This document shows positions 38,610 to 47,533 of a stretch of DNA of 48,987 nucleotides, one piece after another. The number at the start of each line of letters is the position of its first letter. Positions within the stretch are counted from its first letter, which is position 1. The notes below the pieces were generated by a model, which was given only the letters and a program-made list of their open reading frames with translations, had not been told where the DNA came from and did not search any database. Origin of the DNA: an uncultured Oscillospiraceae bacterium (GTDB lineage: Bacteria; Bacillota; Clostridia; Oscillospirales; Oscillospiraceae); contig CAJULJ010000019.1 in NCBI GenBank assembly GCA_910587395.1, forward strand, positions 1-48,987. The letters run 5' to 3'. The position numbers and the translations under genes were made by a program.

Positions 38610-41006
38610 TTATTTCGTGTGCCAGATATTCTTGGCATACTCCTCCACAGCGCGGTCGGCGGAGAAGAAGCCGGCCTTGGCGATGTTCACCAGGGACATC
38701 TTGTTGAACCGGGTCTTGTCGCCGTAGATGGCGGACACATCCCGCTGAGCCCGGACGTAGTCATGGAAATCGGCCAGACACATATAGGGGTCGGCGGGGC
38801 CCTTGTGGTTGGTGGTGAGGGAGCGCACAATGTCGTCGAAGTGCATCCCGCAGATGCCGCCCATGAGCATATCCATGACGGCCTTCAGCTCCGGGTCGCT
38901 GCGCACGTAGTCCAAGGGGTTATAGCCCCGCTGCCACAGCTCGTTGACCTCCGGAGTCTTGAGGCCGAAGAGCACAATGTTGTCGTCGCCCACCTGCTCG
39001 TGAATCTCCACGTTGGCGCCGTCCAGGGTGCCCAGGGTCACCGCGCCGTTGATCATCAGCTTCATGTTGCCGGTGCCGCTGGCCTCCTTGCCCGCGATGG
39101 AAATCTGCTCGGAAATCTCTGCGGCCGGAATAATGATCTCTGCCAGGGAGACATTGTAGTCCTCCATGAACACGACTTTCAGCTTGTCCTGGGCGTCCGG
39201 ATCGTGATTGATGAGGTTGGACACGGCCACAATGAGCTGGATGGTCTGCTTGGCCATGATATAGCCCGCAGAGGCCTTGGCGGCGAAGATGAAGGTGCGG
39301 GGCTGGAAGGGGGCGTGGGGATTGGCCTTGATCTCCAGGTACATGTGGAGGATCTGGAGCACGTTGAGCAGCTGGCGCTTGTACTCATGCAGACGCTTGA
39401 TCTGTACGTCGAACAGAGAGCTGGGGTCTACCACGATGCCGTTGCGTTTGAGGATCAGGTCGGCCAGACGCTTTTTGTTGTCCAGCTTGATGTCCTGAAG
39501 CTGCTGGAGCACCTTGGCGTCGCCCTTGAACTTGAGCAGCTTCTCCAGCTGGGTGGAGTCGGAGACGAAGCCGTCGCCAATGAGGTCCTTGAGCAGCTTG
39601 GTCAGCTCCGGGTTGGACTGGCACAGCCAGCGGCGGTAGGCAATGCCGTTTGTGACGTTGCAGAAGTGATCCGGCTCCATCTGGTAGTAGTCCCGGAAAA
39701 TGGAGTTGGTCAAAATCTCGGAGTGGAGCTTGGACACGCCGTTGACCTTGTGGCAGGCGGTCAGGCACAGGTTGGCCATGCGGATCTCGTTTCGGCTGAT
39801 GACGGCCATATACTCGATCTTGCCCATGTCGTTGCCATAGTAACCGTGAAGATCCACCCGCAGGCGGCGGTCGATCTCCTGGACGATCTGATACACCCGG
39901 GGCAGCAGCTGCTGGAACAGATCCACGTTCCAGCGCTCCAGCGCCTCGCTCATGACGGTGTGGTTGGTGTAGGACAGGGTGCGGCAGGTGATGTCCCACG
40001 CCTTGTCCCAGCTGTAGTTGTGCTCATCCACCAGCAGGCGCATCAGCTCGGGCACGCACAGAGCGGGATGAGTGTCGTTGATGTGGATCGAGACCTTATC
40101 AGGCAGATTATCCAGGGTTTTGTTGTCCCGCAGGTGCTTCTTCAGGATGGTCTGCACGGAGGCCGATACCAGCAGATACTGCTGGCGCAGCCGCAGCCGC
40201 TTTCCCTCGATGTGGTCGTCGGCGGGGTAGAGCACCTTGGAGATGACCTCGGCCATGGTGTCGCCCTCCAGAGCCTTGGCATAGTCGCCCCGGGAGAAAG
40301 CGGACATATCGAAGCTGTTGGGGGACTTGGCGGACCACAGCACCAGGGGATTCACCGCCTTGCTGTTGTGGCCGGAGATATACATCTCGTTGGGCACGGC
40401 CATGACGGACTGGAAGTCCAGGTGCTTGACCCGGTACTTGCCGCCGTCCTCCCAGCCGTGGACGCTGCCGCCGAAGCGGACTTCAACGGCCTCGCTCTCG
40501 TGGGGTACCAGCCACACGTCGCCCATGTTCAGCCAGTCGTCGGGGAACTCCACCTGCCAGCCGTCCACGATCTTCTGCTTGAAGATGCCGAACTCGTAGC
40601 GGATGGAGTAGCCCGTCATGGGCAGGTCCAGGCTGGAGGCGGAGTCCAGATAGCAGGAGGCCAGACGGCCCAGGCCGCCGTTGCCCAGACCCGCGTCGGG
40701 CTCCATCTCGTACAGGTCGTGAATGTCCACGCCGCACTTCTCCAAAGCCTTGGTGAACACGTCCTCCAGGCCCAGATTATACAGATTGTTACGCAGGGAG
40801 GTGCCCACCAGGAACTCCATGGACATATAGTACACCTGCTTGCCCTTGTTCTTCTGATAGAACTCGGCGCTCCTGCTGGCCAGCATTCCGTTGACCACAT
40901 AGCAGAGCGCGCGGTACACCTGCTGGGGAGACGCGGTGTCCATAGAGCAGCCGTAGCGCACCAGCAGCATTTCGTCCAACTGTTTGATAATTTGTTTCTG
41001 ATCCAT
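38610..41006 (-). CDS. glgP: Glycogen/alpha-glucan phosphorylase
   Basis: Phosphorolysis of alpha-1,4-glucan to glucose-1-phosphate. 798 residues from ATG 41006 (AAGGAG upstream). N-terminal YYMSMEFLVGTSLRNNLYNL and DAGLGNGGLGRLASCYLDS; C-terminal PLP site EASGTGNMKLMINGAVTLGT with the cofactor Lys. No phosphorylation or AMP extension, as usual in bacteria. It has its own extended -10 promoter and a terminator-like stem in the leader. Confidence 0.97.
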   Translation of the reverse strand: MDQKQIIKQLDEMLLVRYGCSMDTASPQQVYRALCYVVNGMLASRSAEFYQKNKGKQVYYMSMEFLVGTSLRNNLYNLGLEDVFTKALEKCGVDIHDLYEMEPDAGLGNGGLGRLASCYLDSASSLDLPMTGYSIRYEFGIFKQKIVDGWQVEFPDDWLNMGDVWLVPHESEAVEVRFGGSVHGWEDGGKYRVKHLDFQSVMAVPNEMYISGHNSKAVNPLVLWSAKSPNSFDMSAFSRGDYAKALEGDTMAEVISKVLYPADDHIEGKRLRLRQQYLLVSASVQTILKKHLRDNKTLDNLPDKVSIHINDTHPALCVPELMRLLVDEHNYSWDKAWDITCRTLSYTNHTVMSEALERWNVDLFQQLLPRVYQIVQEIDRRLRVDLHGYYGNDMGKIEYMAVISRNEIRMANLCLTACHKVNGVSKLHSEILTNSIFRDYYQMEPDHFCNVTNGIAYRRWLCQSNPELTKLLKDLIGDGFVSDSTQLEKLLKFKGDAKVLQQLQDIKLDNKKRLADLILKRNGIVVDPSSLFDVQIKRLHEYKRQLLNVLQILHMYLEIKANPHAPFQPRTFIFAAKASAGYIMAKQTIQLIVAVSNLINHDPDAQDKLKVVFMEDYNVSLAEIIIPAAEISEQISIAGKEASGTGNMKLMINGAVTLGTLDGANVEIHEQVGDDNIVLFGLKTPEVNELWQRGYNPLDYVRSDPELKAVMDMLMGGICGMHFDDIVRSLTTNHKGPADPYMCLADFHDYVRAQRDVSAIYGDKTRFNKMSLVNIAKAGFFSADRAVEEYAKNIWHTK

Positions 41007-41056
41007 ATGATATACAAACTCCTTACTTGACCGGCGAAAGGCCGGAGAATGGATGG

Positions 41057-41095
41057 AAAAAGTGAGCACAGCCCGCTCCCGCGGACTGTGCTCAC
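41057..41095 (-). terminator. Terminator-like stem in the glgP leader
   Basis: On the minus strand GTGAGCACAG (41086-41095 region) pairs with CTGTGCTCAC (41062-41071 region) with an inner GCGG/CCGC stem, followed by TTTTT (41057-41061). It lies downstream of the glgP promoter and before its start, so it can act as an attenuator rather than only ending glgA mRNA. Confidence 0.7.
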
Positions 41096-41120
41096 ACAGG
41101 ACGCGATGATACGCCCTGTT

Positions 41121-41129
41121 ATTATACCA
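41121..41129 (-). promoter_or_regulatory. Extended -10 promoter of glgP
   Basis: On the minus strand TGGTATAAT (TG-N-TATAAT; hexamer 41121-41126). No good -35 at 17 bases, typical of extended -10 promoters. Confidence 0.6.
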
Positions 41130-41222
41130 TAAAAGCAGGAGTTGTGCACGAAAAATTTTCAAAATTTCCCGCTTTTGCGGAAAAAGGGAAAATCAGCACA
41201 GAACACCAAAGAATCAGCGATT

Positions 41223-42656
41223 TCAACCAACTAAAGAGTTGAAAATGTCCCAATATTCCTGCACGGAGCGCTTCCAGGAGCTGTCGTAGGCCATGACACT
41301 CTTCTGCAGCGCGGTCCAATGCTCCTTGTCATGGAACAGGCCCTCGCCGCGGCGGACGGCGTCCAGCATGTCGTGGGCGTTGTAGCTCTTGAAGGTGAAG
41401 CCGTTGCCCTCACCGGTCTGGATGTTGTAGGCGGGAACGGTGTCGAACAGCCCGCCGGTCTCCCGGACGATGGGGATGGTGCCGTAGCGCATGGCAATGA
41501 GCTGGGTCAGGCCGCAGGGTTCCTGCTTGGAGGGCATGAGGACCAGGTCAGCTCCGGCGTACGCCTGATGGGCCAGGGTGTTGTCGAACACAATGTTGGC
41601 GGACATCTTGTGGGGGAAGTTGGCGGCATAGGAGCGGAACATATCCTCATACTGCCGCTCGCCGGTGCCGATGATGACCAGCTGGAGGTCGTCCCACATC
41701 AAATCGTCCATAACGGCCTGGACCAGATCCACGCCCTTGTGGCCCACCAGACGGGTAATCATGATGACCATGGGCACCTCATCCCGGACGGCCAGACCCA
41801 GCCGCTCCTGGAGGAACCTCTTGTTTTCTGCCTTCTTCTCCAGGGTGTCGGCGGTGAAGTTGGCGTAGATGAGGAGGTCGGCTTCGGCGCTGAACACCTC
41901 GGTGTCGATGCCGTTGACCACGCCGCTGAGCTTGTAGGCGTGCTGGCGCAGCACGTCGTGCAGGCCGTGGGCATAGTAGGGGTCCTGGATCTCATAGGCG
42001 TAGGTCCGGGACACGGTGCTCACCCGGTCGGCGGTGTGGATGGCGGCTTTCATCAGGTTGGTGCAGGTATCGAAGTGCATGGTGGGCTTCCAGTTCTCGG
42101 GCAGGCCCAGCACCTCGTCCACAAACGCGTCGGGGAAACGGCCCTGATACTCCATATTGTGGATGGTGAACAGGGTTTTGATGGGCTGATACTTTTCCAG
42201 GCCCATGTAGAAGGCCCGCAGGAACACCGGCACCAGGGCGGTCTGCCAGTCGTTGGCGTGGATCACGTCGGGATACCAGTCCAGGTACTCCAGGGACTCC
42301 AGAATGGCCTTGGAGTAGAAGGCGAAGCGCTCGCCGTCGTCATAATGGCCGTAGCAACCGTCACGATAGAAGTAGTATTCGTTGTCGATGAAATAATACT
42401 GGAGCTTCTTCTTTTTGCTCACCGCCCGGAACAGCCCGCAGTACACGTTGCGCCAGGACAGGGGAACGGTGAAGTTGGTGATATACTCAATTTCGAACTC
42501 CGGATTGTCCTTGATGGCCTTATAGTAGGGGATAAAGACATAGACCTCGGTGTTGGGGGACTCGGCCAGAGCCTTGGGAAGCGCGGCGGCGACGTCGCCC
42601 AGGCCGCCGGTCTTGATAAAAGGCGCGGCCTCGCTGGTGGCTAATAAGATCTTCAT
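41223..42656 (-). CDS. glgA: Glycogen synthase (ADP-glucose)
   Basis: Transfers glucose from ADP-glucose to the non-reducing end of glycogen. 477 residues, GT5 family: ATSEAAPFIKTGGLGDVAAA (6-25, ADP-glucose loop), HANDWQTALVPVFL, TIHNMEYQG, GVVNGIDTEVF and PSKQEPCGLTQLIAMRYGT with the catalytic Glu. Its ATG overlaps the glgD stop by four bases. A weak stem-loop followed by ATTTT lies after the stop. Confidence 0.97.
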   Translation of the reverse strand: MKILLATSEAAPFIKTGGLGDVAAALPKALAESPNTEVYVFIPYYKAIKDNPEFEIEYITNFTVPLSWRNVYCGLFRAVSKKKKLQYYFIDNEYYFYRDGCYGHYDDGERFAFYSKAILESLEYLDWYPDVIHANDWQTALVPVFLRAFYMGLEKYQPIKTLFTIHNMEYQGRFPDAFVDEVLGLPENWKPTMHFDTCTNLMKAAIHTADRVSTVSRTYAYEIQDPYYAHGLHDVLRQHAYKLSGVVNGIDTEVFSAEADLLIYANFTADTLEKKAENKRFLQERLGLAVRDEVPMVIMITRLVGHKGVDLVQAVMDDLMWDDLQLVIIGTGERQYEDMFRSYAANFPHKMSANIVFDNTLAHQAYAGADLVLMPSKQEPCGLTQLIAMRYGTIPIVRETGGLFDTVPAYNIQTGEGNGFTFKSYNAHDMLDAVRRGEGLFHDKEHWTALQKSVMAYDSSWKRSVQEYWDIFNSLVG

Positions 42657-43777
42657 ACGGTTACTCCTTTACGAATGACAACAGGATTGGAATCCAGGCC
42701 CTTGAGCTGGGCGCCGTCGCTGATGGTGACCCACTTGTCCACAATGACGTTTTCCAGGCTGGCGCCCTCGCCCACCACGCTGCCCTGCATGATGACACAG
42801 TTCTTGATCCTGGCGCCTTTGCCGATTTTCACGCCGCGGGAAAGCACGCTGTTCTCCACGCTGCCGTCCACAAAGCAGCCGTCGGCGATGACGGCGCGCT
42901 CCACCTGACACTCCAGTCCGTAGTAGGCGGGGACCTCGTCGGTAACGCGGGTATGGATGGGCCGGTCGCCCCGGAACAGGGCGGCGGACACGTCATCATC
43001 CAGGATGGCCAGACTGCTTTGGAAGTATTCGTTCACGTCCCGGATGCGCAGCACGGTGGTGTCCACCTCGTAGAGGTTGATGGACAGGCGGCCCCGGTTG
43101 AATTCATGCTGAACAAAGTCCCGCAGGAAGTCGTAGATGCCCCGGGAGGTATAATCCCGGATGACGTTGATGAGGAATTCCCGGGAGATGATCATGTTGC
43201 CCATGCTGGCGTACTCGCCGGGCTTGGCGGGGCAGTCCAGAGCGTAGGAGGTCACCCGGCGGGCGGAGTCCGCGTTCATGACGGAGGCGCAGTGAATGGG
43301 AGAAGCCTGGGTCTCCTTGGTGGCCAGCATGGTGATGTCGCAGCCGCTGGCGATGTGATCCTCCAGGGCGGTGCGATAGTCGATGTTGCACACCACGTAG
43401 GCGTCGGCCAGCAGGACATAGGGGGTGGTGGAGATGGTCTCCAGATAGTCCAGGGCGTTGCGCAGCTCGTCCAGTTTGCCCCGGCTGCCGCTGGAATCGG
43501 AGTCCTTGGTGGCGAAGGGGGGCAGCAGCTGGAGGCCGCCGTTCTTGCGGTTCAGGTCCCACTCCTGGCTGTTGCTCAGGTGGTCCATCAGGGAGTGGTA
43601 GTGCTGCTTGACCAGCACGCCCACGTTGAGGATGCCGGAGTTGACCATATTGGACAGCGCGAAGTCCACCAGGCGGTAACGTCCGCCGAAGGGGATGGCG
43701 GCCATGTTCCGGTCCTGAGTGAAGGAGTTCAGCGCGTCGGAGTACAGATCAGAAAAGATAATACCAGTCATTTTCAT
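42653..43777 (-). CDS. glgD: GlgD, regulatory subunit of ADP-glucose pyrophosphorylase
   Basis: 374 residues from ATG 43777 (AAGGGGGTG upstream). It is a GlgC paralogue: AAIPFGGRYRLVDFALSNMV and a left-handed beta-helix end. The nucleotide-binding GGxGxRL of GlgC is replaced by FSDLYSDAL, so it is probably non-catalytic and works as a GlgC/GlgD heteromer, as described in Firmicutes. Confidence 0.95.
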   Translation of the reverse strand: MKMTGIIFSDLYSDALNSFTQDRNMAAIPFGGRYRLVDFALSNMVNSGILNVGVLVKQHYHSLMDHLSNSQEWDLNRKNGGLQLLPPFATKDSDSSGSRGKLDELRNALDYLETISTTPYVLLADAYVVCNIDYRTALEDHIASGCDITMLATKETQASPIHCASVMNADSARRVTSYALDCPAKPGEYASMGNMIISREFLINVIRDYTSRGIYDFLRDFVQHEFNRGRLSINLYEVDTTVLRIRDVNEYFQSSLAILDDDVSAALFRGDRPIHTRVTDEVPAYYGLECQVERAVIADGCFVDGSVENSVLSRGVKIGKGARIKNCVIMQGSVVGEGASLENVIVDKWVTISDGAQLKGLDSNPVVIRKGVTV

Positions 43778-43790
43778 GGTGGACACCCCC

Positions 43791-44981
43791 TTAAACAATT
43801 TCCTTGGGCTTGACGATGGAACCGGCCGCAATGGTCCTCTGATGGCCCACCACGGCGATGCCCCAGTCCGCGTTAAGGTAGTTCTCGGGGCGCTCGCCGA
43901 TCTTGGCCCCCTCCTCCACCACGCACTGCTCGCCTACGATGCAGTAGCTCACGTTGGCGCCCTTGCGGATGGTGGTGCCGGGCATGATCACAGCCCCGGT
44001 GACCACGGCGCCCTCCTCAATCTCACAGCCGGTATACAGCACGGAGTGCTCCACGCTGCCCCGGATGGTGCAGCCCTCGGCCACGAAGGAGTTGGTGACC
44101 TTGGCGCCGCTGCCCATGCGGGTGGCGGGCTGGGAGTAGTTCCGGGCGAAGATGCGGAAGCTGGGGTCGCGCATGTTGATGGGGTCGCTGGGGTCCAGCA
44201 GGTCCATGTTGGCGTCCCACAGGGAATCCAGGGTGCCCACGTCTTTCCAGTAGCCCTCGAAGGAGTAGGCGTACATGGGGCGGCCGTCCTTCAGGAAGTT
44301 GGGGATTATGTTTTTGCCGAAATCGTTCTCAGAGCTGGGGTCGGCCTCGTCGGCGATGAGATACTCCCGCAGGGTGGCCCAGGTGAAGATGTAGATGCCC
44401 ATGGAGGCCAGATTGCTCTTGGGCTGCTTGGGCTTTTCCTCGAAGTCGGTGACTGCGCCGTTCTCGTCGGTGCTCATGATGCCCATGCGGGTGGCCTCCT
44501 CCATGCTGACGGGCATAACGGCGATGGTGCATTCGGCCCCCTTCTCCTTGTGGTACTGGAGCATCTTGTTGTAGTCCATCTTATAGATGTGGTCGCCGCC
44601 CAGGACGGCCACATACTCGGGGTTATAGCGGTCCACGAAGGCGATGTTCTGGTAGATGGCGTTGGCGGTGCCCTTATACCAGGACTCGGTCTTGGACTGG
44701 GTGTAGGGCGGCAGGACGTGGGCCCCGCCCCAGTTGCGGTTCAGGTCCCAGGGCTGACCGTTGCCGATATAGTCATTCAGCTCCAGGGGCTGGTACTGGG
44801 TCAGCACGCCCACGGTGTCGATGCCGGAGTTGACGCAGTTGGACAGCGGGAAATCGATGATGCGGTACTTGCCGCCGAAGGGCACCGCCGGCTTGGCGGT
44901 GTCCTGAGTCAGCACGTACAGGCGGCTGCCCTGGCCACCGGCCAGGAGCATGGCGATACACTCTTTTTTACGCTGGAACAA
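43791..44981 (-). CDS. glgC: Glucose-1-phosphate adenylyltransferase
   Basis: Makes ADP-glucose from ATP and glucose-1-P; the usual control point of glycogen synthesis. 396 residues from TTG 44981 with GGGGAG upstream. MLLAGGQGSRLYVLTQDTAK (11-30) includes the intact GGQGSRL; KPAVPFGGKYRIIDFPLSNC, VLGGDHIYKMDY and DFEEKPKQPKS follow. Seventeen bases after glgB, thirteen before glgD. Confidence 0.97.
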   Translation of the reverse strand: MFQRKKECIAMLLAGGQGSRLYVLTQDTAKPAVPFGGKYRIIDFPLSNCVNSGIDTVGVLTQYQPLELNDYIGNGQPWDLNRNWGGAHVLPPYTQSKTESWYKGTANAIYQNIAFVDRYNPEYVAVLGGDHIYKMDYNKMLQYHKEKGAECTIAVMPVSMEEATRMGIMSTDENGAVTDFEEKPKQPKSNLASMGIYIFTWATLREYLIADEADPSSENDFGKNIIPNFLKDGRPMYAYSFEGYWKDVGTLDSLWDANMDLLDPSDPINMRDPSFRIFARNYSQPATRMGSGAKVTNSFVAEGCTIRGSVEHSVLYTGCEIEEGAVVTGAVIMPGTTIRKGANVSYCIVGEQCVVEEGAKIGERPENYLNADWGIAVVGHQRTIAAGSIVKPKEIV

Positions 44982-44998
44982 GTTGAACTCCCCCTCAA

Positions 44999-47203
44999 TT
45001 AGTTTTCACTCTCAGACTTTTTCGCCCGGGGCTTACGGGCGGGCTTGGGTTTATCCTCTGCGGCGTCCGCTTTTTTTGCTCGGGGTTTACGTTTGGGTTT
45101 TGGCTCCTCCGCGGCCTCGGCCTTTACAGGCTCAGCCTCCGCGGCGGCCTGTTCGGCCTTGGGCTTCCGGCCCGGCTTTTTCCTGGGCGCGGGCTCGGCG
45201 GCAGGAGCGTCCGGCGTTTCGGCGGAATCCGTTTTTTTGCGGCTCTTGCGGGCGGCCTTGGCCGCTTTTTTTGTCTTGGGAATCCCATCGGCGGTCTCGT
45301 CCTTGGCGTCGCGGGCGGTGGCCCTGCGCTCATAGAACACGGTGGACATGGGGGGCAGGGTGAGGGATACGGAGTATTTCAGCCCGTGCTGCTCCTCCTT
45401 CCTGGCCTTGACGGGGACCAGCTCAGTGCCGCTGCCGCCGTACTTCACGTCGTCGCTGGACATCACGGGGACATAGGTGCCGGCCTTGGGCACCCCAATC
45501 CTGTAATCACTGCGCTCCACGGGGCAGAAGTTACAGACCACAATGACCTCTTTCCCCTTGTCGTCGATGCGGCGGAAGGAGATGACGCTCTGCTGCCAGT
45601 CGTCGCAGGAGATCCACTGGAAGCCCTCCCAGTTGGTGTCGTTGCTCCACAGGGCGGGGTGGTCCAGATAGTAGTGGTTCAAATCCCGGACGTAGGACTG
45701 CATCTGACGGTGCTTGTCGTAGTCCAGCAGCAGCCAGTCCAGCTCTTTTTTCTCGTCCCACTCAATAAACTGGGCGAACTCGCCGCCCATGAACAGCAGC
45801 TTCTTGCCCGGATGGGTCATCATATAGCCGTAGAAAGCCCGCAGACTCTGGAACTTCTCGCCGTACTCGCCGGGCATCTTGTTCACCAGGGAGCATTTGC
45901 CGTGGACCACCTCGTCGTGGGACAGGGGGAGTACAAAGTTCTCAGAGAAGGCGTAGGTGAGGGAGAAGGTCAGGTTGTTGTGCTTGCCCTTGCGGAACAG
46001 TGGGTCGGTAGACATATAATCGATCATGTCGTGCATCCAGCCCATGTTCCACTTGAAGTTGAAGCCCAGGCCGCCGTCATACCCCGGCTTGGTGACCATG
46101 GGGAAGGCGGTGGACTCCTCGGCGCACATGATGGCGGAGGGATCGAAGGTGAGGGCGGCGGTGTTCATGTCCCGCAGGAACTGCACCGCTTCCAGATTGA
46201 TGTTGCCGCCGTCCTTGTTGGGCCGCCACTCGCCGCCCCGGCGGCCGTAATCCAGGTACAGCATGGAGGCCACCGCGTCCACCCGAATGCCGTCGATGTG
46301 GAACTTGTCCAGCCAGTAGACCACGTTGGAGATCAGGAAAGAGCGCACCTCATGCCGGCCGTAATCAAAGATGCGGGTGCCCCAGTCGGGATGCTCCCGG
46401 CGCAGGGGATCGGCGGGCTCATAGCAGTAGCCGCCGTCAAACTCGAACAGGCCGCACTCATCTCTGGGGAAGTGCGCGCCCACCCAGTCGATGATGACGC
46501 CGATGCCCTCGTTGTGGCACATGTCCACGAATTTCATGAAATCGTGGGGGGGGCCGTACCGGGAGGTGGGCGCGTAATAACCGGTGACCTGATAGCCCCA
46601 GGAGGGGTCGTACGGGTACTCGCTGACGGGCAGCAGCTCCACATGGGTGTAGCCCATGTCCTTCAGGTAGGGGATGAGCTGCTTGGCGCACTCCACATAG
46701 GACAGGAAATTGCCGTCCTCGTGCCGCCGCCAGGAACCCAGGTGCATCTCGTAGATGTTCACCGGGCTGCGCAGCACATCCTTTTTCGCCTTGGCCCGAC
46801 GGTAGGCGGCGTCGGTCCACTGGAAGCCGTTCAGGTCAAATACCTTGCTGGCGTTGTCGGGCCGGGTGGCGGAGTGGGTGCCGTAGGGGTCCGCCCGGAA
46901 CACGAAGGTGCCGTCAGGCCGCTCGATATAGTATTTATACTCATCGTAGGTCTGAACGCCAGGGATGAACCGCTCCCAAACAGCGGGAGAGATGCGTTCC
47001 ATGGCCGGGGACGCCTTGTCCCAGTCGTTGAATCGGCCCAGCACCCGAACGCTTTTGGCGTGGGGGGCCCAGACGCGAAAAACGTACCCGTCCTGGCCGT
47101 CCACCGTGGCGGGATGGCAACCCATAAACTGATAGGCATCGGTGCTGGTCCCGTCGCTGAAGCGTTTGATGGCATCGCTGAGTTGGTCTGCTTTTTTTAT
47201 CAT
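44999..47203 (-). CDS. glgB: 1,4-alpha-glucan branching enzyme with a basic, histone-like C-terminal tail
   Basis: Introduces alpha-1,6 branches. 734 residues from ATG 47203 behind TTTGGAGGG. CBM48 region (about 25-105, GYVFRVWAPHAKSVRVLGRF), then a GH13 barrel with HIDGIRVDAVASMLYLDYGR (Asp nucleophile), MCAEESTAFP (Glu acid) and LPLSHDEVVHGK. The family normally ends near residue 625. Here about 109 extra residues are almost entirely Lys/Arg/Ala/Pro/Glu, with KKPGRKPKAE, KPKRKPRAKKAD and PARKPRAKKSE repeats resembling AT-hooks or histone H1 tails. The tail is in frame with no sign of a frameshift. Function is unknown; electrostatic binding to polymer or nucleic acid is possible. First gene of glgB-C-D-A. 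Confidence 0.95.
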   Translation of the reverse strand: MIKKADQLSDAIKRFSDGTSTDAYQFMGCHPATVDGQDGYVFRVWAPHAKSVRVLGRFNDWDKASPAMERISPAVWERFIPGVQTYDEYKYYIERPDGTFVFRADPYGTHSATRPDNASKVFDLNGFQWTDAAYRRAKAKKDVLRSPVNIYEMHLGSWRRHEDGNFLSYVECAKQLIPYLKDMGYTHVELLPVSEYPYDPSWGYQVTGYYAPTSRYGPPHDFMKFVDMCHNEGIGVIIDWVGAHFPRDECGLFEFDGGYCYEPADPLRREHPDWGTRIFDYGRHEVRSFLISNVVYWLDKFHIDGIRVDAVASMLYLDYGRRGGEWRPNKDGGNINLEAVQFLRDMNTAALTFDPSAIMCAEESTAFPMVTKPGYDGGLGFNFKWNMGWMHDMIDYMSTDPLFRKGKHNNLTFSLTYAFSENFVLPLSHDEVVHGKCSLVNKMPGEYGEKFQSLRAFYGYMMTHPGKKLLFMGGEFAQFIEWDEKKELDWLLLDYDKHRQMQSYVRDLNHYYLDHPALWSNDTNWEGFQWISCDDWQQSVISFRRIDDKGKEVIVVCNFCPVERSDYRIGVPKAGTYVPVMSSDDVKYGGSGTELVPVKARKEEQHGLKYSVSLTLPPMSTVFYERRATARDAKDETADGIPKTKKAAKAARKSRKKTDSAETPDAPAAEPAPRKKPGRKPKAEQAAAEAEPVKAEAAEEPKPKRKPRAKKADAAEDKPKPARKPRAKKSESEN

Positions 47204-47286
47204 AAGTGCCCTCCAAACCTCCGCCAAAGCCGGCGGAAAATTCTGAGAATTAGTTTTCACGCACCCAGGCGCGTAAGGTTGCTATT

Positions 47287-47315
47287 ATTATAACCCTCCA
47301 TCATGGCAAAGTCAA
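47287..47315 (-). promoter_or_regulatory. Promoter of the glgB-glgC-glgD-glgA operon
   Basis: On the minus strand TTGACT (47310-47315), 17 bases, TATAAT (47287-47292). The leader ends in a short stem CCGCC/GGCGG just before the glgB ribosome site. Confidence 0.82.
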
Positions 47316-47437
47316 GATGCACAAAAAAGAAAAGAAAATACAGAATGTTTATGTCGTTTTATGAGAAAAGAATGGAAAGTGTTTGGAGCGCTGCCAAAAT
47401 GTGCTGGAAAGCCGCCTCAAAGATGGAAAGGGCACAC

Positions 47438-47469
47438 AAAAACCCTGCGGACAGGCGGGTCCACAGGGT
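47438..47469 (-). terminator. Terminator of the rpoC transcript
   Basis: On the minus strand CCCTG-n-GGAC and GTCC-n-CAGGG (47443-47469) form a stem followed by TTTTTG. A second long GC stem (47482-47494 with 47499-47511) stands between it and the rpoC stop, without a U-run of its own. No gene is seen in 47316-47437. Confidence 0.8.
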
Positions 47470-47533
47470 TTTGACTTGATAAGCCGGGCCCGCCCAAAGG
47501 CGGACCCGGCTTTCATGCTTCAAAAAATCCTCG

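Noticed and set aside
38619..41030. Long open frame on the plus strand opposite glgP (about 800 codons), and similar ones opposite glgB, pgi-glk and leuA
   Set aside because: High third-position GC in the real gene keeps the opposite frame open; composition is His/Val/Gly-rich without domains, and no ribosome site or promoter is present.
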